The translations under genes were made by a program, and so were the position numbers. Shown here in pieces: positions 10,549-22,727 of a stretch of DNA of 64,000 bases. The notes under the pieces were generated by a model, which was not told the origin of the DNA, made no database searches, and was given only the letters and a program-made list of their open reading frames with translations. Source of the stretch: Serilophus lunatus (Eukaryota > Chordata > Aves > Passeriformes > Eurylaimidae); contig VXBA01003785.1 of NCBI GenBank assembly GCA_013399895.1, positions 1 to 64,000 on the forward strand. Reading direction: 5' to 3'. Position 1 is the first letter of the stretch, and every line of letters begins with the position of its first letter.

Positions 10549-13500
10549 AGCTACCAAAAAATAAATTAGTGGAAAATATGGCATTTGGGCATGAAAAGTG
10601 TTTTCTTATCAAAGTGATTATACTCTGCTTTATTTACAGTGTGGACAGCAGGCACTGAGTGTGCTATTTTTTTAATTCAGCTGCAGAACAGAAATCTTTA
10701 TAAATCAAGTGGGTTTATAGTCAAGCTGACATTATCATGAGAATGAACTTATTGTCTTGGTTAGTTTAAGTTTCTTGCTTCAAAGTCAACCATGTATTTA
10801 ACACTTATCAACAAAATTAACGAGCAGACGCTGATGGCCTCTGAGGAACCAAGTGGCACTAGTGGCAGTTCTTTCAGAAGAGATTCTCCATAGAATAATA
10901 TCTAATGTCTTCCTAACTGAAATAGGAGCTGAAATAGGAGGAGAATCTGAGACCTTTAAAAGCCAAACAGTTTAATCTTTAAGATTTAAATCTTAAAACC
11001 CTTCATACTGATGTCTGAGTCCATACAGAAAAGACTGCCTGGATAAAATACTCTTCCTGGAATTAGAAATTTTAGGGTTGATCTACTGAAAAGTAAAAAC
11101 TGGGCTTAGTCTGGTGTAAAACCTGCTGTGGCAATAAGTCTATCTTATCCTGAACAGATGTATTTCCTTTCAAATCTTTCATCAGCTGTAGAAAAAAAAA
11201 GCCCAACAAAAAAACACAAGTGTGTTCCCCAGGTATGATTTGAAGTAACTTCACTTACACTGTTTAGTAAGCAGAGGAAATGTAGTTTCTGGTTGTGCAC
11301 ATCTGCTCTACTTTCCAATGTCAGTATAATGATCTTTGTTCAAGCTTTCAGCAAAAGTTCCAGACATGTACATGTGGTACACTGACATGGTATGGTGTAC
11401 TCTTGACAAAACACATGGACTAATGCTGTTCTCACCACTGTAGTAATGTTTTACTGGGAAGATGGGACTTTGTTGCTACGCGGCTTTGGTAAATGGCCAT
11501 ACCTAGAAAGGGATGTGGTATCTGTGCATCTGTGATGAGAACTCATTTCTGATTTGTCTTATAGACAAAGGTTTGTCCTTATCAGCATGATTACAACAAT
11601 AATGCAACACAGTTTAAAAAAGAAAATCGTCTTTTTTTTTCCCCTTCATTTTATCCAGGACTGCACACAAATTGAGCAGAAACCCTGTGGACTTATCTTT
11701 GGCTTTGTGCATATTTTGCAAGAGATTTAACAAATACTCTTTTGAATCTTGAAATCGGGGTCTAAGAATTTACTGCCCTACCCTATGTTGGAGTTTGGTA
11801 CTATTTTGACAGATCCAACAGAAGGGGTTTTACACCTGTGCTTCAGCTATTCACTTTGCAGTCTACTGTCTTAACACAAACCCACACATTCATCAGCAGG
11901 TTAAACTGAGATGCCGGGATGAAAACTGGAGCATCTGAAATGCAAACACGTGCTCTCTTCCTGAAAATCCACTTTCTTCCTACTGTCAACCCTGCTAAAG
12001 CATTTCTTCAGTCCTTTCCAGTTCTCACTATTTCTTACTATTTCTTGCTGACTTCATGGTACTGGGGAAGTGGAGTTGAATGCAGTGTTTGATAACTGCA
12101 CCCAAATTTTACAAATAGGCATTATTTTTCTTTGAAATACTTAAAACCCTCTGCCTTTTCCCTTGATATCTCAGAGCTAGTTTCTACCTCCTCAAGGTGG
12201 GGCTCACCTAGTTAGTAATTAAATAAAATAAGGAAAATATGAAGCAAAGTATTTGGATTCCCTTTTCCACTGCACTTATTTTTTTAAGATGTAGTTCCAA
12301 GAGAACAAAACCTCTTTTACGAACAGATGTTGAACCTGTAACACTCCTGCACTATGGTCAGGGCTATTTCTGATGCCTGTGGGCAATGCAGAACTGAAAG
12401 ATGACAACAAATTTCTAGGCTGCCTTGACCACAATCAGGTTTTCAGGGTAATCAATACAGACGTGTCCCAACAAGGCTTTTAGCTGATTCTCTGGAACAT
12501 TATGGACCTGGAAAGGACCTGATCTTCAAATGTGGCTGTCATGCCTAATTTCCAAGTTCTTACAGAGTGTACAGGGCCCTTCGGAATACTCTCGTGGAAT
12601 AGTAGAGAGGAGAAGAAGATAGCTGCTAAGAAGGAAAGGGTTGCATTATATTTTATGCTGTTTTCATTTGCTTAGGTTCCACATCTTCTTTAAAGTTACT
12701 GTAGGTTAATTTGATGGAAGAGATCAGGCTTTTCTCATTCATCACTAAGGCATCCAAACACCACTGTAAATTAGGGGCGTTGCAAACTTTTAGCAAATTC
12801 TCTCTGAAGTATACAATGAAATGTATAATGAAAATTAAATGGACAGTAGCCAGCAAGTACAGCAGCAATCTGTCATTATAAGACATTTCTACACAAACAT
12901 AAAATGTTGCACACAAAAGGTGTACTATCAGTCAAAAGCAGGGAAGCTTGAATGTAAAGCAGCCCTAAGCTCCTTTGTACCATGGGTCTTTAATTAGACC
13001 TAACAAATGAATATGAATCCGGAGGAGAAGAATTGGCAGGAGACCACTGCTGATGATGCTCCTCACAATGAACAGTGGTGTTTTGACTCTATAGTGTAGA
13101 TAAAAGCAAATGTGTGTCCTTTGTTACTATAATAGGATGCAACACACATTACAAAGACAAAGAAAAAAGAAAAAAAATCAATGTCTGGGACTTCTGAGGC
13201 TCAATATCTAGAGGGCACAATGTACAAATGAAAAAGTTCATGGGAGACAATGATCCAACACTTAGCCTCACGTCTGTTTTATTTAGAATTAGAAGATGCT
13301 ATTTCAAAAAGCAGTACAGAAGAGCCCACACACAGAAATGAGGAGATGCATGAAAAAATAGGAAACTGGAAAGGATTAATATTAATTTTGTTCCAGTTTT
13401 ACATTCATGCTGGCATTTTTTCCTGAAGACCTCACTCCTCAAAGAAAGGCTGCTTGAACTCAGTAGCACATCCTTTCTACATCAGGAAGAATAGATAGTG

Positions 13501-16500
13501 TTTCAAAACATGTGAGATGGTCACTTTATGATTATTTGCTCAAGGGACATGGAATATGACAGTTTGAGCTCTTGTCACAACAGTCCCCAGGGACCTGAGG
13601 ACCTCTGATTAGCTGGAACTGGGATGTGACTCAGACTAGGGAAGCAACATCATTCCTGTTTATGGCATCTACAACATCTTGAGTTTCTGCTCTCCTTCCA
13701 TGTCACAGAGGGAATGTTGGTTCTACATGGAGAAGATACTGTTGGAACATAATGTCTCATCTCTGGGGGGAAGGACATTTGAGAGCAGCTGGCTATGATT
13801 CAGCAGTAAGAAGTAGCTACTGAAAACTGAGGCCTGATGAACTTGCAAGTTTCTTGAACCAGGAGTGAGACAACAGTACAATTTCCCATTTGACCTCTTT
13901 GTTACTGGAAGTCTGTAGATTAAAAAAGCTTGTATTCTTTGGTAGAACTTCAAATTTGGTTGGGGAGTTTTGTTTTAAAATATGATCCAATTTCATCCTA
14001 AATGTATAGGCTTCATATAAAATAATAATAAAAAATTAGTTTTTAGCCCAATTCCTTTTTTTTAGGTGGGAGGGGGCGTAAGATAAAGACAATATAATTT
14101 TTTCCTTCTGACTTCAAAAATGTATTTGGAAGGTTTTGTGAAAATGAATGAAATCCATGACTTGTGGGTAGAAAATGTATTTATCTTTTCCGAGAACAAG
14201 ATCTGCTCAGCTTATCTCACTTCAACCTGGCTAACTGGAGTTACAGCTCTTACTCAGAACATTTACTTCAGGACTTTTGGATCTCAATTTAGGCACAATG
14301 AATGATTCTTCAATGACTCATATCAAAACAGGGCCCTGGGAAGCATGAAGAGTATGTAAAGATGAAACAACCTCCACACTGAAAGTGAATATTGCTTTTT
14401 TTTGCCTTTTCAAGGGATTCCATCCCAGATAGAGGAAGACTTGAGTTGTTATACCATTTTTTTTAAACTTGCATGAACTCAGACCTCCAGCTGACCATCT
14501 CAGAGAGTTTCATGCCCGCTGTGACACGTTAAAAGAAAAGGGAAGAGGAAAGCCAAGCATTATAAAAATAAAAAATTTATGGACCGCTCAAAGTGCAAGA
14601 GCCATCTGTACATCTGTACATCTTTACAGCAATCTGTAAAGGCCTGTGGTTGACAAGAGTTTCTCTTTCATGAGGGGGATGTGATGGAAAGACAAAGAAC
14701 ATGAGATGCAGAAATTGAGGCAGTAGCACAGATCTGGAAAGCCCTCAAGTGCGGCCGGATGTCTCTTGAGTTACCTGACTGGAGATAGGAACACCAACAT
14801 TAGGAAAACTACATAAAGGAAATAGTTATGGAGGGACAATGCAAGAATGAGGTTTTTAGCTAATTTTCTTCACTGTATATGTAAAATGGAGAGAGAAAGC
14901 AGCTAGGAAAGTGCTGATAAAGCTATTACACTTGAGAAAAAACTAATTTTCTTTTATGGCCCATGAAGATAGAAAGCCTAGTTCTACGTATACCATGATC
15001 TAAAATAGACTTGGCTGTGCAACTCAGTTTTTAACTCTGCATGAATGCAGCCTATTTGCTGCCTCTGGGTATCCCATAGGCTGTGGTCCTGTGTGTTCAC
15101 CTTGAAGACACTTGCCTCTCTCCATTGAGTTTCTGAGGTCCTGGAGGTACCTTTATCTCTTCCAGTGTGCTATTCTACTTTCACATGCCTCTGTCCTCTT
15201 GTCAGTTAAAGAGCTTGCTGAAAACAGCTGGAAAAGAATGCTATTCTTCTGTGCTGCAGAAATGAAGAGAATGATGATTAAAACTCATTTGAAGTGTTTC
15301 ACCACATTTTAATGAAAAAAAGATCTATGGAAAAGCCTCTTCACAAAACTGAAAAGCTGGTTGGAAATCACTTTAGAGAGGTGATTAAAAACAGGGTATG
15401 TAAAAGACAACCTCACAGGACCAAATGTCAAGGTAAAGAGAAAGCTTTCACTGCTGTGAGTAGGCTCTTATGAGCAAAGATGTGTCAAATCAGAAAATCT
15501 TATTCAGATCTCATATGACAATCATCTCTCTTCAGGTATTCTTAAAGATCAAGTTCATTTCTGGATGCATTGTTATCTTCTGCACCTGAAGGCAGAGTTG
15601 AGAAGCATGATCAAGCCACAGTTTCTCAGCACATTAGCAAAGGTGATGCCACCCCTCAGGGTGAGAGAGGAAAGTCGAAGGTCACAGGAGTGTCAGCACA
15701 GTGCCGCTCCAGCAACACCAAAAGCAGTGGGAATGATGCTATCTACTCTTCTGCGCTGCAAAAGCTAAGGAAAGCTGGGTTGTTGGTTTTATTTGGTGTG
15801 TGGCTGAGGAGAAAAAAGTTTGGTGATTATGAGAGAATTTCAAAATTTCACAACCACCCTTTTTACAGGGAAAAAAACAAGGAAGAAAAATGGAAATGCT
15901 TCTTGTTTATAGTTGTTCCTTCTCTTTTCTAGTCAAGCAGTGGAGCTCAGTGAGAAAACAAGATCTTTCCATAAACATTTTCTGCCTCAAAATGAGAAGG
16001 TAGCTCAGAGTGCTTCAAGTGTTGCTGTCTCACAGCAGCAGGTAGCATTCCAGTGTACTCATAACCAATGGGAGAAAGCAGAGAGATAAGAACAAGCTCT
16101 AATATTTTATTACTCTTTCCAATCTGATTAATCCAATTTAGTCTGATGAATGTAAAGAAGGAAAATAGCAATTCTTTGTAGTCCACTCTTACATTTCATT
16201 ACCAGTGCCTAATGGATGTTAATAAATTAATTTTCAGGCACTTCTCTGAAGCAAAGTATTTTTGCACCTGACCTACTCACACTGAGAAAAGGAGGGATCA
16301 GTGACTAAATCCTATAGGTCTTGCACATTAATCATTTATTTATACATATATAATTCATTTTGCAGGCAGCTTAAAAGATTCAGCAGTTAAGTTTGTGTCA
16401 GAAATCATGGAAATTGAAATTAGGGAAAGTAAGAGGGAAAGCTATCTCGTAGTTGTTTAAATGCAAGAATAAACTTTACCTAACTGTGCATTATATTATC

Positions 16501-17084
16501 CTACATCCAGCTTCAGAAAGTATAAGTAGAGGGGTTTTTCCTTTGATATTTGTAAATTTCTAATTGGTACTATGTTCTACATTATAGGGGCACTTCTAAA
16601 TTAATGTGGGCTGGAAATATTAGTATTTCAAAAATAAAACTACACTGGAAAATTGCTAGATTTAGTGTAGCAAAATGTGGCATAAAATGTTAATTTGTTC
16701 TTGTGCTTCTTGGGTACAGCCAGTACATACATACATACATACATATTTATGTATTAAAAATGTGTGCATATATATACTTAGAGTGTTGGAACTTGGGGGG
16801 GACATCTGACTAACTGAATCTCCTTTTACTTACATTTTGCTCATCCCTTCATTAAGGTAGGAATACATAAAATACCATACACCTCTGTATTGAATCAATA
16901 ATAGAAATAGTATACAGAAATGACAGTTAAAGAATTTTAAAATAATAAAAATAATTAATAACTTCAAAAACCCACAGTAAACATATTCTCCTAATTAACA
17001 GAATAAGCCAAGAGTTCTTATATAACTACAAAGCTCTGGAGATATAATGTAATTTCATGCTAGCTCCTCTTGCATTGCTTATTG
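10549..17084. other. unique non-coding DNA with one simple repeat
   Basis: No gene recognised. Contents: a small hairpin TTTACAG / CTGTAAA at 14623-14640 with a doubled ATCTGTAC just before it; a G-rich patch GTGGGAGGGGGCG near 14066-14078; and the CATA repeat listed separately. The frame at 15570-15932 (120 codons) has mixed composition but no recognisable domain and overlaps another frame of similar quality, so I treat both as chance. A faint match to the reversed MIR head at about 11890-11950 is not called. Confidence 0.5.
16724..16747 (+). repeat. (CATA)n microsatellite
   Basis: About five tandem CATA units, running into ATTTATGTATT. A perfect short tandem repeat of this kind is often length-polymorphic. 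Confidence 0.9.
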
Positions 17085-17440
17085 CTTTAAAGTAACTGTA
17101 TCACCAAAAGTATTTAAGAGAACAATTGCTCTTGGGAATGTAAAAATCCTTAGATGTTTGCATCTAAATAAACTGGTAGCCCCATTAAAGTAGAGATAAA
17201 GGCACATTATCAAACAAGTGGTAATTAGAGCTGTGATACTTTCTGCATGAACAAAACCCCCAAAAAGTATTAATTAGTGATTAATATCACCTGAGATTAG
17301 GCTGAGCTGATATTAAATTTAAGTACTCAAGTTCATTAAACAGCTTAAGCTGGTGCAAGAATTTATGGTCAGGCACTATAATGATTTTGCACCAGTGAGT
17401 TGTGGTTTATCTGTTTTAAACCACTGGGTTATATTTTATT
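17085..17440. promoter_or_regulatory. possible conserved non-coding enhancer block
   Basis: A compact AT-rich block without simple repeats that carries many developmental transcription-factor-like words. These include TTTGCAT within a 7-bp inverted repeat (TTAGATG / CATCTAA, 17150-17167), TAATTA at 17271-17276, GTGATTAATATCAC at 17278-17291, and GTGGTTTATCTG near 17401-17412. Such composition is typical of deeply conserved vertebrate non-coding elements in gene deserts. The call is inference from composition, with no alignment available. Confidence 0.25.
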
Positions 17441-19109
17441 GCTTTTGTCAGTAGAAAATTAGATTGAAACAGATATATGATTCCAGAAAGATTATTAGAC
17501 CTCATTTCACTCTTGTTTAGGCCCAGACACGGGAAAACAGAGCCAGTTCACAAGGACTCCGCAGTGCTTGGGATCTTTGAGGCATTTCCTTTCCACATTG
17601 ACACGGGCTGGTGGTGCCCAGTATTCCATCTAGGGGAGTCATACACATCTCTTGAATGGCTGGAAGCTGTTTCCTACTACTTGTTAAAATATTTTGCTTA
17701 AGATTATCTAGCTTTTCTTGGCAAAAACAGTAGACTGAAAAAACAAATAATATTACATTTGCAAGAGTCACACCGTTCCTGGTTCTCTAAACTCATAAAG
17801 CAATTGCTCAAGATCAGCGGTGCCATGAGGGAATTGTCTGAGCTGGCAGTGACATCTCATGCTGGTGGCTGTATTTTTGTGGTGCTGGCTATTTTTGTTA
17901 GCAATAGTAGAACTCTGAATATTTTCCCAGTTTGAATATTCTAGTATTTTGGTCGGGGAAATAAATCCTGCAAAGCACCTGCACTAATTTCTGCTGATCC
18001 CCCGTGCTTCCTTCATCCAGCTTGAATCACACCTGAAAGGCCGTCTCCCCTCTCAGCTTCTGGGCATCATTCCTTCAGTCTTACCTGGAACCAGGGGAAG
18101 AAGGAACGTGAAAACAAACAACAGGTGGGCCAGAAACATCCAACTAGTGCACACTGTCACCTCCGCTCACTGGAGTCAGCTCTGGATCAAGGAGTGCAGA
18201 GAAAGCAACTATTTGGCTCCATGTCTGGGTTTATTTAATCTACATTTTCATTCAACTCTATCATTACCACAATGGCCCCTGGCTGCTTTATCTCTGGGCA
18301 TTGACCCAGGAGCTGTATCTGCTGCTTGAGGCACAGATTGCCTGTAAAGCTCAAGGGCAGCAGCAGCCTCAAGACTGCAATGCCATCTGACTGATGGAGG
18401 AAGATGAAAATCCATGCAGTGCCTGCATGGATTATTTTCTTGTGCTGAAACATTGCACAATAAATCTGAAACTTGGTGCACTTAATTTTGTCTGGCAAGC
18501 CTTAGAGTCCATTCAGTCTAAGGAGTTCTGAGATGTTTCATCTGACATTCAAATCTCTCCTACTTAGGCAGCTGTGGCTGTTCATGTGTGTATTGCAGTA
18601 ATACAATTGAAAAGGCTGTCCTGGGTCTTTGCTCAAATAGAAATGAGACCAGCTAAATTGCAAAGTGGGCCCTACTGGTGCAGATTTTGTGACAAAAAAA
18701 GGGGCTTTGGTCACAAGTCATTCCTGCTCCTAATTCTTCGAGAAGACCCAACCAAGGAAACTGCCACCCAGGTGTTAAAGATTGCTCACCACAGCCAAAA
18801 CTTTGTGGACAGGCTGTGAAAAGCTCTGCTGGCTGTGCACACTCACCTCTCCCTCTTCTTTGTGCTTGTAGCTCCTAAAATGAGTAAAGGATGCTTCAAG
18901 AGTGTGTGGAGCCATGTAGACAGATAGTCAGGAGGATTGACATGCCAGAAGAAACGAGATCTGTTTCAGGAGTTGAGTAACTGGGCCTGAATACTCATCC
19001 AGGGATGTCAGAAAAGTATTTTGGGCTGGATGCCTGGACAGGAGATCAAAGAGACCCTGTTGCCTCCTACTGCAGTGCAGGATATGAGGAATTAGGCATT
19101 TAGCTTTTA
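17441..19109. other. unique non-coding DNA
   Basis: No gene recognised. Slightly GC-richer than its surroundings between about 17990 and 18400. Overlapping short frames lie on both strands and none has a recognisable domain. It contains the hairpin listed at 18409-18433. Confidence 0.5.
18409..18433. repeat. hairpin, 11-bp perfect inverted repeat
   Basis: Arms AATCCATGCAG (18409-18419) and CTGCATGGATT (18423-18433) surround a three-base loop. An outer GAAAA / TTTTC pair can extend it through a small bulge. No transposon in the neighbourhood accounts for it. Confidence 0.85.
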
Positions 19110-19240
19110 TATAATGTTTATATGATCAAAGCACTGTCCTGACCTTATCTAATTAAACATTACAGCACCATTCTGAGAGAAGTACGGCCTTCTCTTCACT
19201 GATAGGACAACAGATGGGGAAATTTGTGTGTCTTGGCCAT
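19110..19240 (-). mobile_element. MIR-type SINE, old fragment
   Basis: In order on the plus strand come CAAAGCACTGTCCTGACCTT, TCTAATTAAACATTACAGCA, CATTCTGAGAGAAGTA and GATAGGACAACAGATGGGGA. These line up with the reversed MIR consensus segments 'ccaggcactgtgctaag', 'catttaatcctcacaaca', 'ccctatgaggtag' and 'ttacagatgaggaaac'. Four blocks in the right order make chance unlikely, though each is diverged. Confidence 0.45.
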
Positions 19241-22182
19241 CAGTGCTTCCACCCAGCTCCCTTTCTGGTGCTTATTTCTTTAAGCCCAACTACACAAAAA
19301 GCTGTGTGTGCTAGGCTATAGTTGCCGAAGGGGAGATTTCATTTCAAGGGAGTTGTTTCCTTGCAAGTTGATTTCCATTGCTGGTAAGAAACATTTATTG
19401 ACCTCGATGAAAGATAAATTTTTTCTTGAATTCTCTGGCCATCCCCTCATCCATGCCTCCTGTGGTGTGCAGGTTTACGTGTGATCACTGCGTAACAGAG
19501 TCACTGATTTTCTTCTATGCTCAGTTTACAGAAAAACCCAACATGCTTCTCTGAGCATTTCTGCCTCTTTGGTACTGCAATGCTGAACATATCAGTACAC
19601 TTGTATATTGTTTGGTTACAGTACCTACAGAAAGACATGAAAGCTCTTTTTAGTGCTCTTTTTTGAGAGGACTCTGGAGCTACAATTTCAGTCTTCCTGT
19701 TGGGACTTCTTATTGAGATGTTTGGCCCGGCTGACAGAAGCACTTCATGCTGCAAAACCAGAAGCCATAGGGAGGGATCCTTTGCTTCCACAAAGCTGTT
19801 CACTTGGTGATGATGCCAGAGCTTTGCTGATGATACTGCAGATGAAGACCTGGTGTCTGCTGGGATAGGTCTACATTCAGCTGGACTGGTATGGAAAGCA
19901 CTGGAAGTGCCCTTGGCTCCTTCTATGTCCTGTTCAACAACCGTCCTCTATGCTGGCCCCAAGGACACTTGAAGCCTTCACGGCAAGGACGTCTTTACGT
20001 ATTACTCCACCTCCTTGGGAGTGCTTTATAACCTAGCAGTTCTTAAGAAGAAATAATTGGAATGGAGTTTCTCTCCCTCTGGTCTTTTGGTCTATGAGCA
20101 CAAGAAAATTGCTGGAGAGAAAGTGCACAAACTTTTCGGAAACTACTCCTTGCACCCACAGACTCCTTCCTACAAAGGAAGTGAGCACAGACTGGTCTTT
20201 AATGTGGGAGTTAATGATCAATATTTAGCTAGGAGAATTGATGAATATTGTATTTATTATGCATGTCTGGTAAGGCACTTCAGTCCTTGTATTTAACTTA
20301 GCACTTTCAATACAGCAGGAATAAAAATGCCATCTCACACTCTGTTCTTTTCTTTAGCAGGAAACTATAGTGTTCTTTGCTCTCATGCTGCTTCATTTTC
20401 AAACACAGCACATGTAAACAAATTTGGCAATAAATTATGCATAAGTGTAATAGCAACAAATATTACAGAGAGCTAACTGGCAAGTTTATTCACTGAATAT
20501 GAATGATAAATAATTGCTTTACTTGCTTAAATGAGCTTGTATTTAAAATGCTTGGCATTCCATAGCTTTTTAAGTCAATGACAAAATTCTCTGCACTGTC
20601 AGTGGGGCTCAGATTTTATCCACGGATATAATAAATTAACCATATTTTTAATTTTTATCCCTGAATGAATTAATAGTAATTGATCTTTATCTTCCATATG
20701 ATATGAATCTTATATTGATGAGAAATAATTCAAGTTTTTCTGCTATAAGGCCTTGTTGCATTCCATGTTTGACTTATAATTTCTCAGCATTATGTAATTC
20801 AAGATCCTGAACTGTATAGATATTCTTTTTCTGAGAGACTTCTTAGGTTTTAATTACCTACAATGCAACCACTAGAACATTCCAATAAAAACATTTTTTA
20901 TTCCGTATGGGAAACCATTTGTACCTTCTCTCATCCGCAACAGGTATCTGCTGATGGAGATCATGAAGTGCTTCTGTGGAATGGGTCTATGATAGGGGTT
21001 TGTTTACTGTCTTCCATCCTGAGATTTGCACCTCTTAGCTGGAAGATGCAGGCTGCAATTCATGACCCCATGTACACCCTTGGCTGGAGCACAGCCAGGG
21101 ATCCATCTTTTGGTGCTAGTGTAGACCATGAGCAACTTAACTCCCTCTTGCACTAAAGGTCAGCAGCCACATTGTCAGAGCTGAACAGACTCTCAGCCTG
21201 GGGCTCATGTTTTATTCCATATTTCTGGCACACACAGGCCATATAATGCCATCAGAAAAAACAACATCCATTGAGAATCTTTTTCTTCCTCAAATAGAAT
21301 TTCTTTTTTATGCAGTGTCAATGCAGCTACACAGCAACTGACCCACTGCTACTGGTGAGTGAAAGCATTACAAATTTCCTGCTTATTAGTAGATCACTTA
21401 ATCAAGTGGCTTAAAGGACCCATCTCAGCTCACTAGTCACAATTTCTCAGAAGTGAATGAATTGACATGACTATCTCTCCCAGAAAGGAAGGACTGAATG
21501 CGTGGCTGAGGAAAAGATAAGTAAGGATGATTGTGCTTTTCCGGTGCTTGCTGCTGGGAAGGACTTACTCTGATCAAGCCCACAATAATTTTTTTAAGTG
21601 AGTTTTTGAAACACTTAACAGTGAAATGTGTAGGAGCTGCAGCTGCAGGCTCACTTCATGGTTCACTAAGATTAAGCAGGAGGAACAGTCCTGTGGTTTA
21701 ACACGAATGAAGACTCCAAAATTCTGCGTGTTCATTTGAGGCATGGAGGTACTTTCTAGTTTAGTGTAAGGTTTGAAGAGAAGTGGCCTCACCTACAAAC
21801 AACAGATGTGCATATAGGAGTGACATTTTCTAGAAGCCATGTTACAGCATATGAGACATCTTCCAAAAATTTTAATGAGGCAAATCTAATAAATTGTCAA
21901 ATATCAAATTTTCATTTAGTGAAATGAGAAGTCTTGGATCAATTATATCTTTACCTTCTTTCTGATGAAACCTAGCTAATAATTCCACAGTTCTTCACAA
22001 GTGATGTGGCAGTGTTTGAATCTGTCTGGCTGTAGGTCATTCCTCTCTCACTTTTATGTGCTTCACAGGTGGGAAAAAGGAGCACAATCTTTTTCTAGCA
22101 CCTCTGAAGTTCTGGAGGCTTGGTTTTAATGCCAGCACTGACTAGAGAAGCCTTTCACAACAGGAAAAAATGAAATTCCTGT
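19241..22182. other. unique non-coding DNA with an enhancer-like part
   Basis: No gene recognised. The frames at 19501-19803 (minus) and 20863-21156 (plus, 97 codons) show no known domain. 20400-20790 is listed separately as a possible regulatory block. Confidence 0.5.
20400..20790. promoter_or_regulatory. possible conserved non-coding enhancer block
   Basis: AT-rich, without tandem repeats, dense in homeodomain- and GATA-like words: ATAAATAATTGC near 20507-20518, AATTAATAGTAATTGATC near 20668-20685, and CTTATCTTCC-like words nearby. Overlapping frames are all closed, so coding is unlikely. Inference from composition only. Confidence 0.22.
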
Positions 22183-22727
22183 ATTAGAGAAGTAATCATC
22201 CCCTTCTACTCAGCACTGGTGAGGCCACACCTCAGATCCTGTGTCCTGTTTTGGGCATCTCCCTACAAGAAAGACATTGAGGTTCTGGAGCAAATCCAGA
22301 GAAGTGCAATGGAGCTGGAAAGGAGGCTGGAGCAAGTTTTATGAGAAGCAGTTGAGGGAGGTGGAGGTGTTTATCCTGGAAAAAAGGAGGATTTGGGGGA
22401 AGGACCTTATAATTCTCTACAACTACCTGAAAGAGGAACTGGTTGAGGGGTCAGTCTCTTCTCCCTGTTAAAAAGTGACAGGATGAGAGGAAATGGCCTC
22501 AAGTTGCACAGTGGAGGGTTAGATTGGATATCAAGAGAAATGTCTTCACAAAATGGCCTGTAAAGCATTTAAACACACTGCCCCAGGAAGTGGTAAAAAG
22601 GAGTTATTTAAAAGATGTGTAGATGTGGTACTTAGGGACATGGTTTAGTGGTGGACTTGGCAGTGCTGGGCTTGGAGTTTGACCTTATGACCTTAAAGGT
22701 CTTTTCTAAACTAAACCATTCTATGAA
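22183..22727 (+). mobile_element. CR1 LINE, 5'-truncated 3' end
   Basis: This is the C-terminal part of the CR1 ORF2 reverse transcriptase plus its short 3' end. Diagnostic stretches are CTACTCAGCACTGGTGAGGC, AGAAAGACATTGAGGTTCTG, TCTCTACAACTACCTGAAAG, GAGAGGAAATGGCCTCAAGT and GGGACATGGTTTAGTGGTGG, ending in CATTCTATGA. The order and spacing match avian CR1. In one frame 22370-22435 reads LEKRRIWGKDLIILYNYLKE; another preserves HLNTLPQEVV near 22560, the usual 'HWNxLPxEVV' motif of the family. Stops and frameshifts break the reading, so it is dead. CR1 elements are typically truncated at the 5' end and end in a short ATTCTATGA-type repeat instead of poly(A), as here. This element is the strongest evidence that the genome is avian. 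Confidence 0.97.

Noticed and set aside
11890..11950. Possible reversed SINE head (GATGCCGGGATGAAAACTGG)
   Set aside because: The match to the MIR head is short and lacks the core sequence next to it.
12480..12540. CR1 tail-like words (CTGGAAAGGACCTGATCTTC)
   Set aside because: Isolated 15-20-base similarity with no supporting flanks.
15355..15395. CR1 tail-like words (GGTTGGAAATCACTTTAGAG)
   Set aside because: Only a single short block; no ATTCTATGA terminus and no further CR1 sequence.
15570..15932. 120-codon plus-strand open frame as a gene
   Set aside because: It overlaps another plus-strand frame of similar length in a different phase, and neither shows a recognisable domain or conserved motif.
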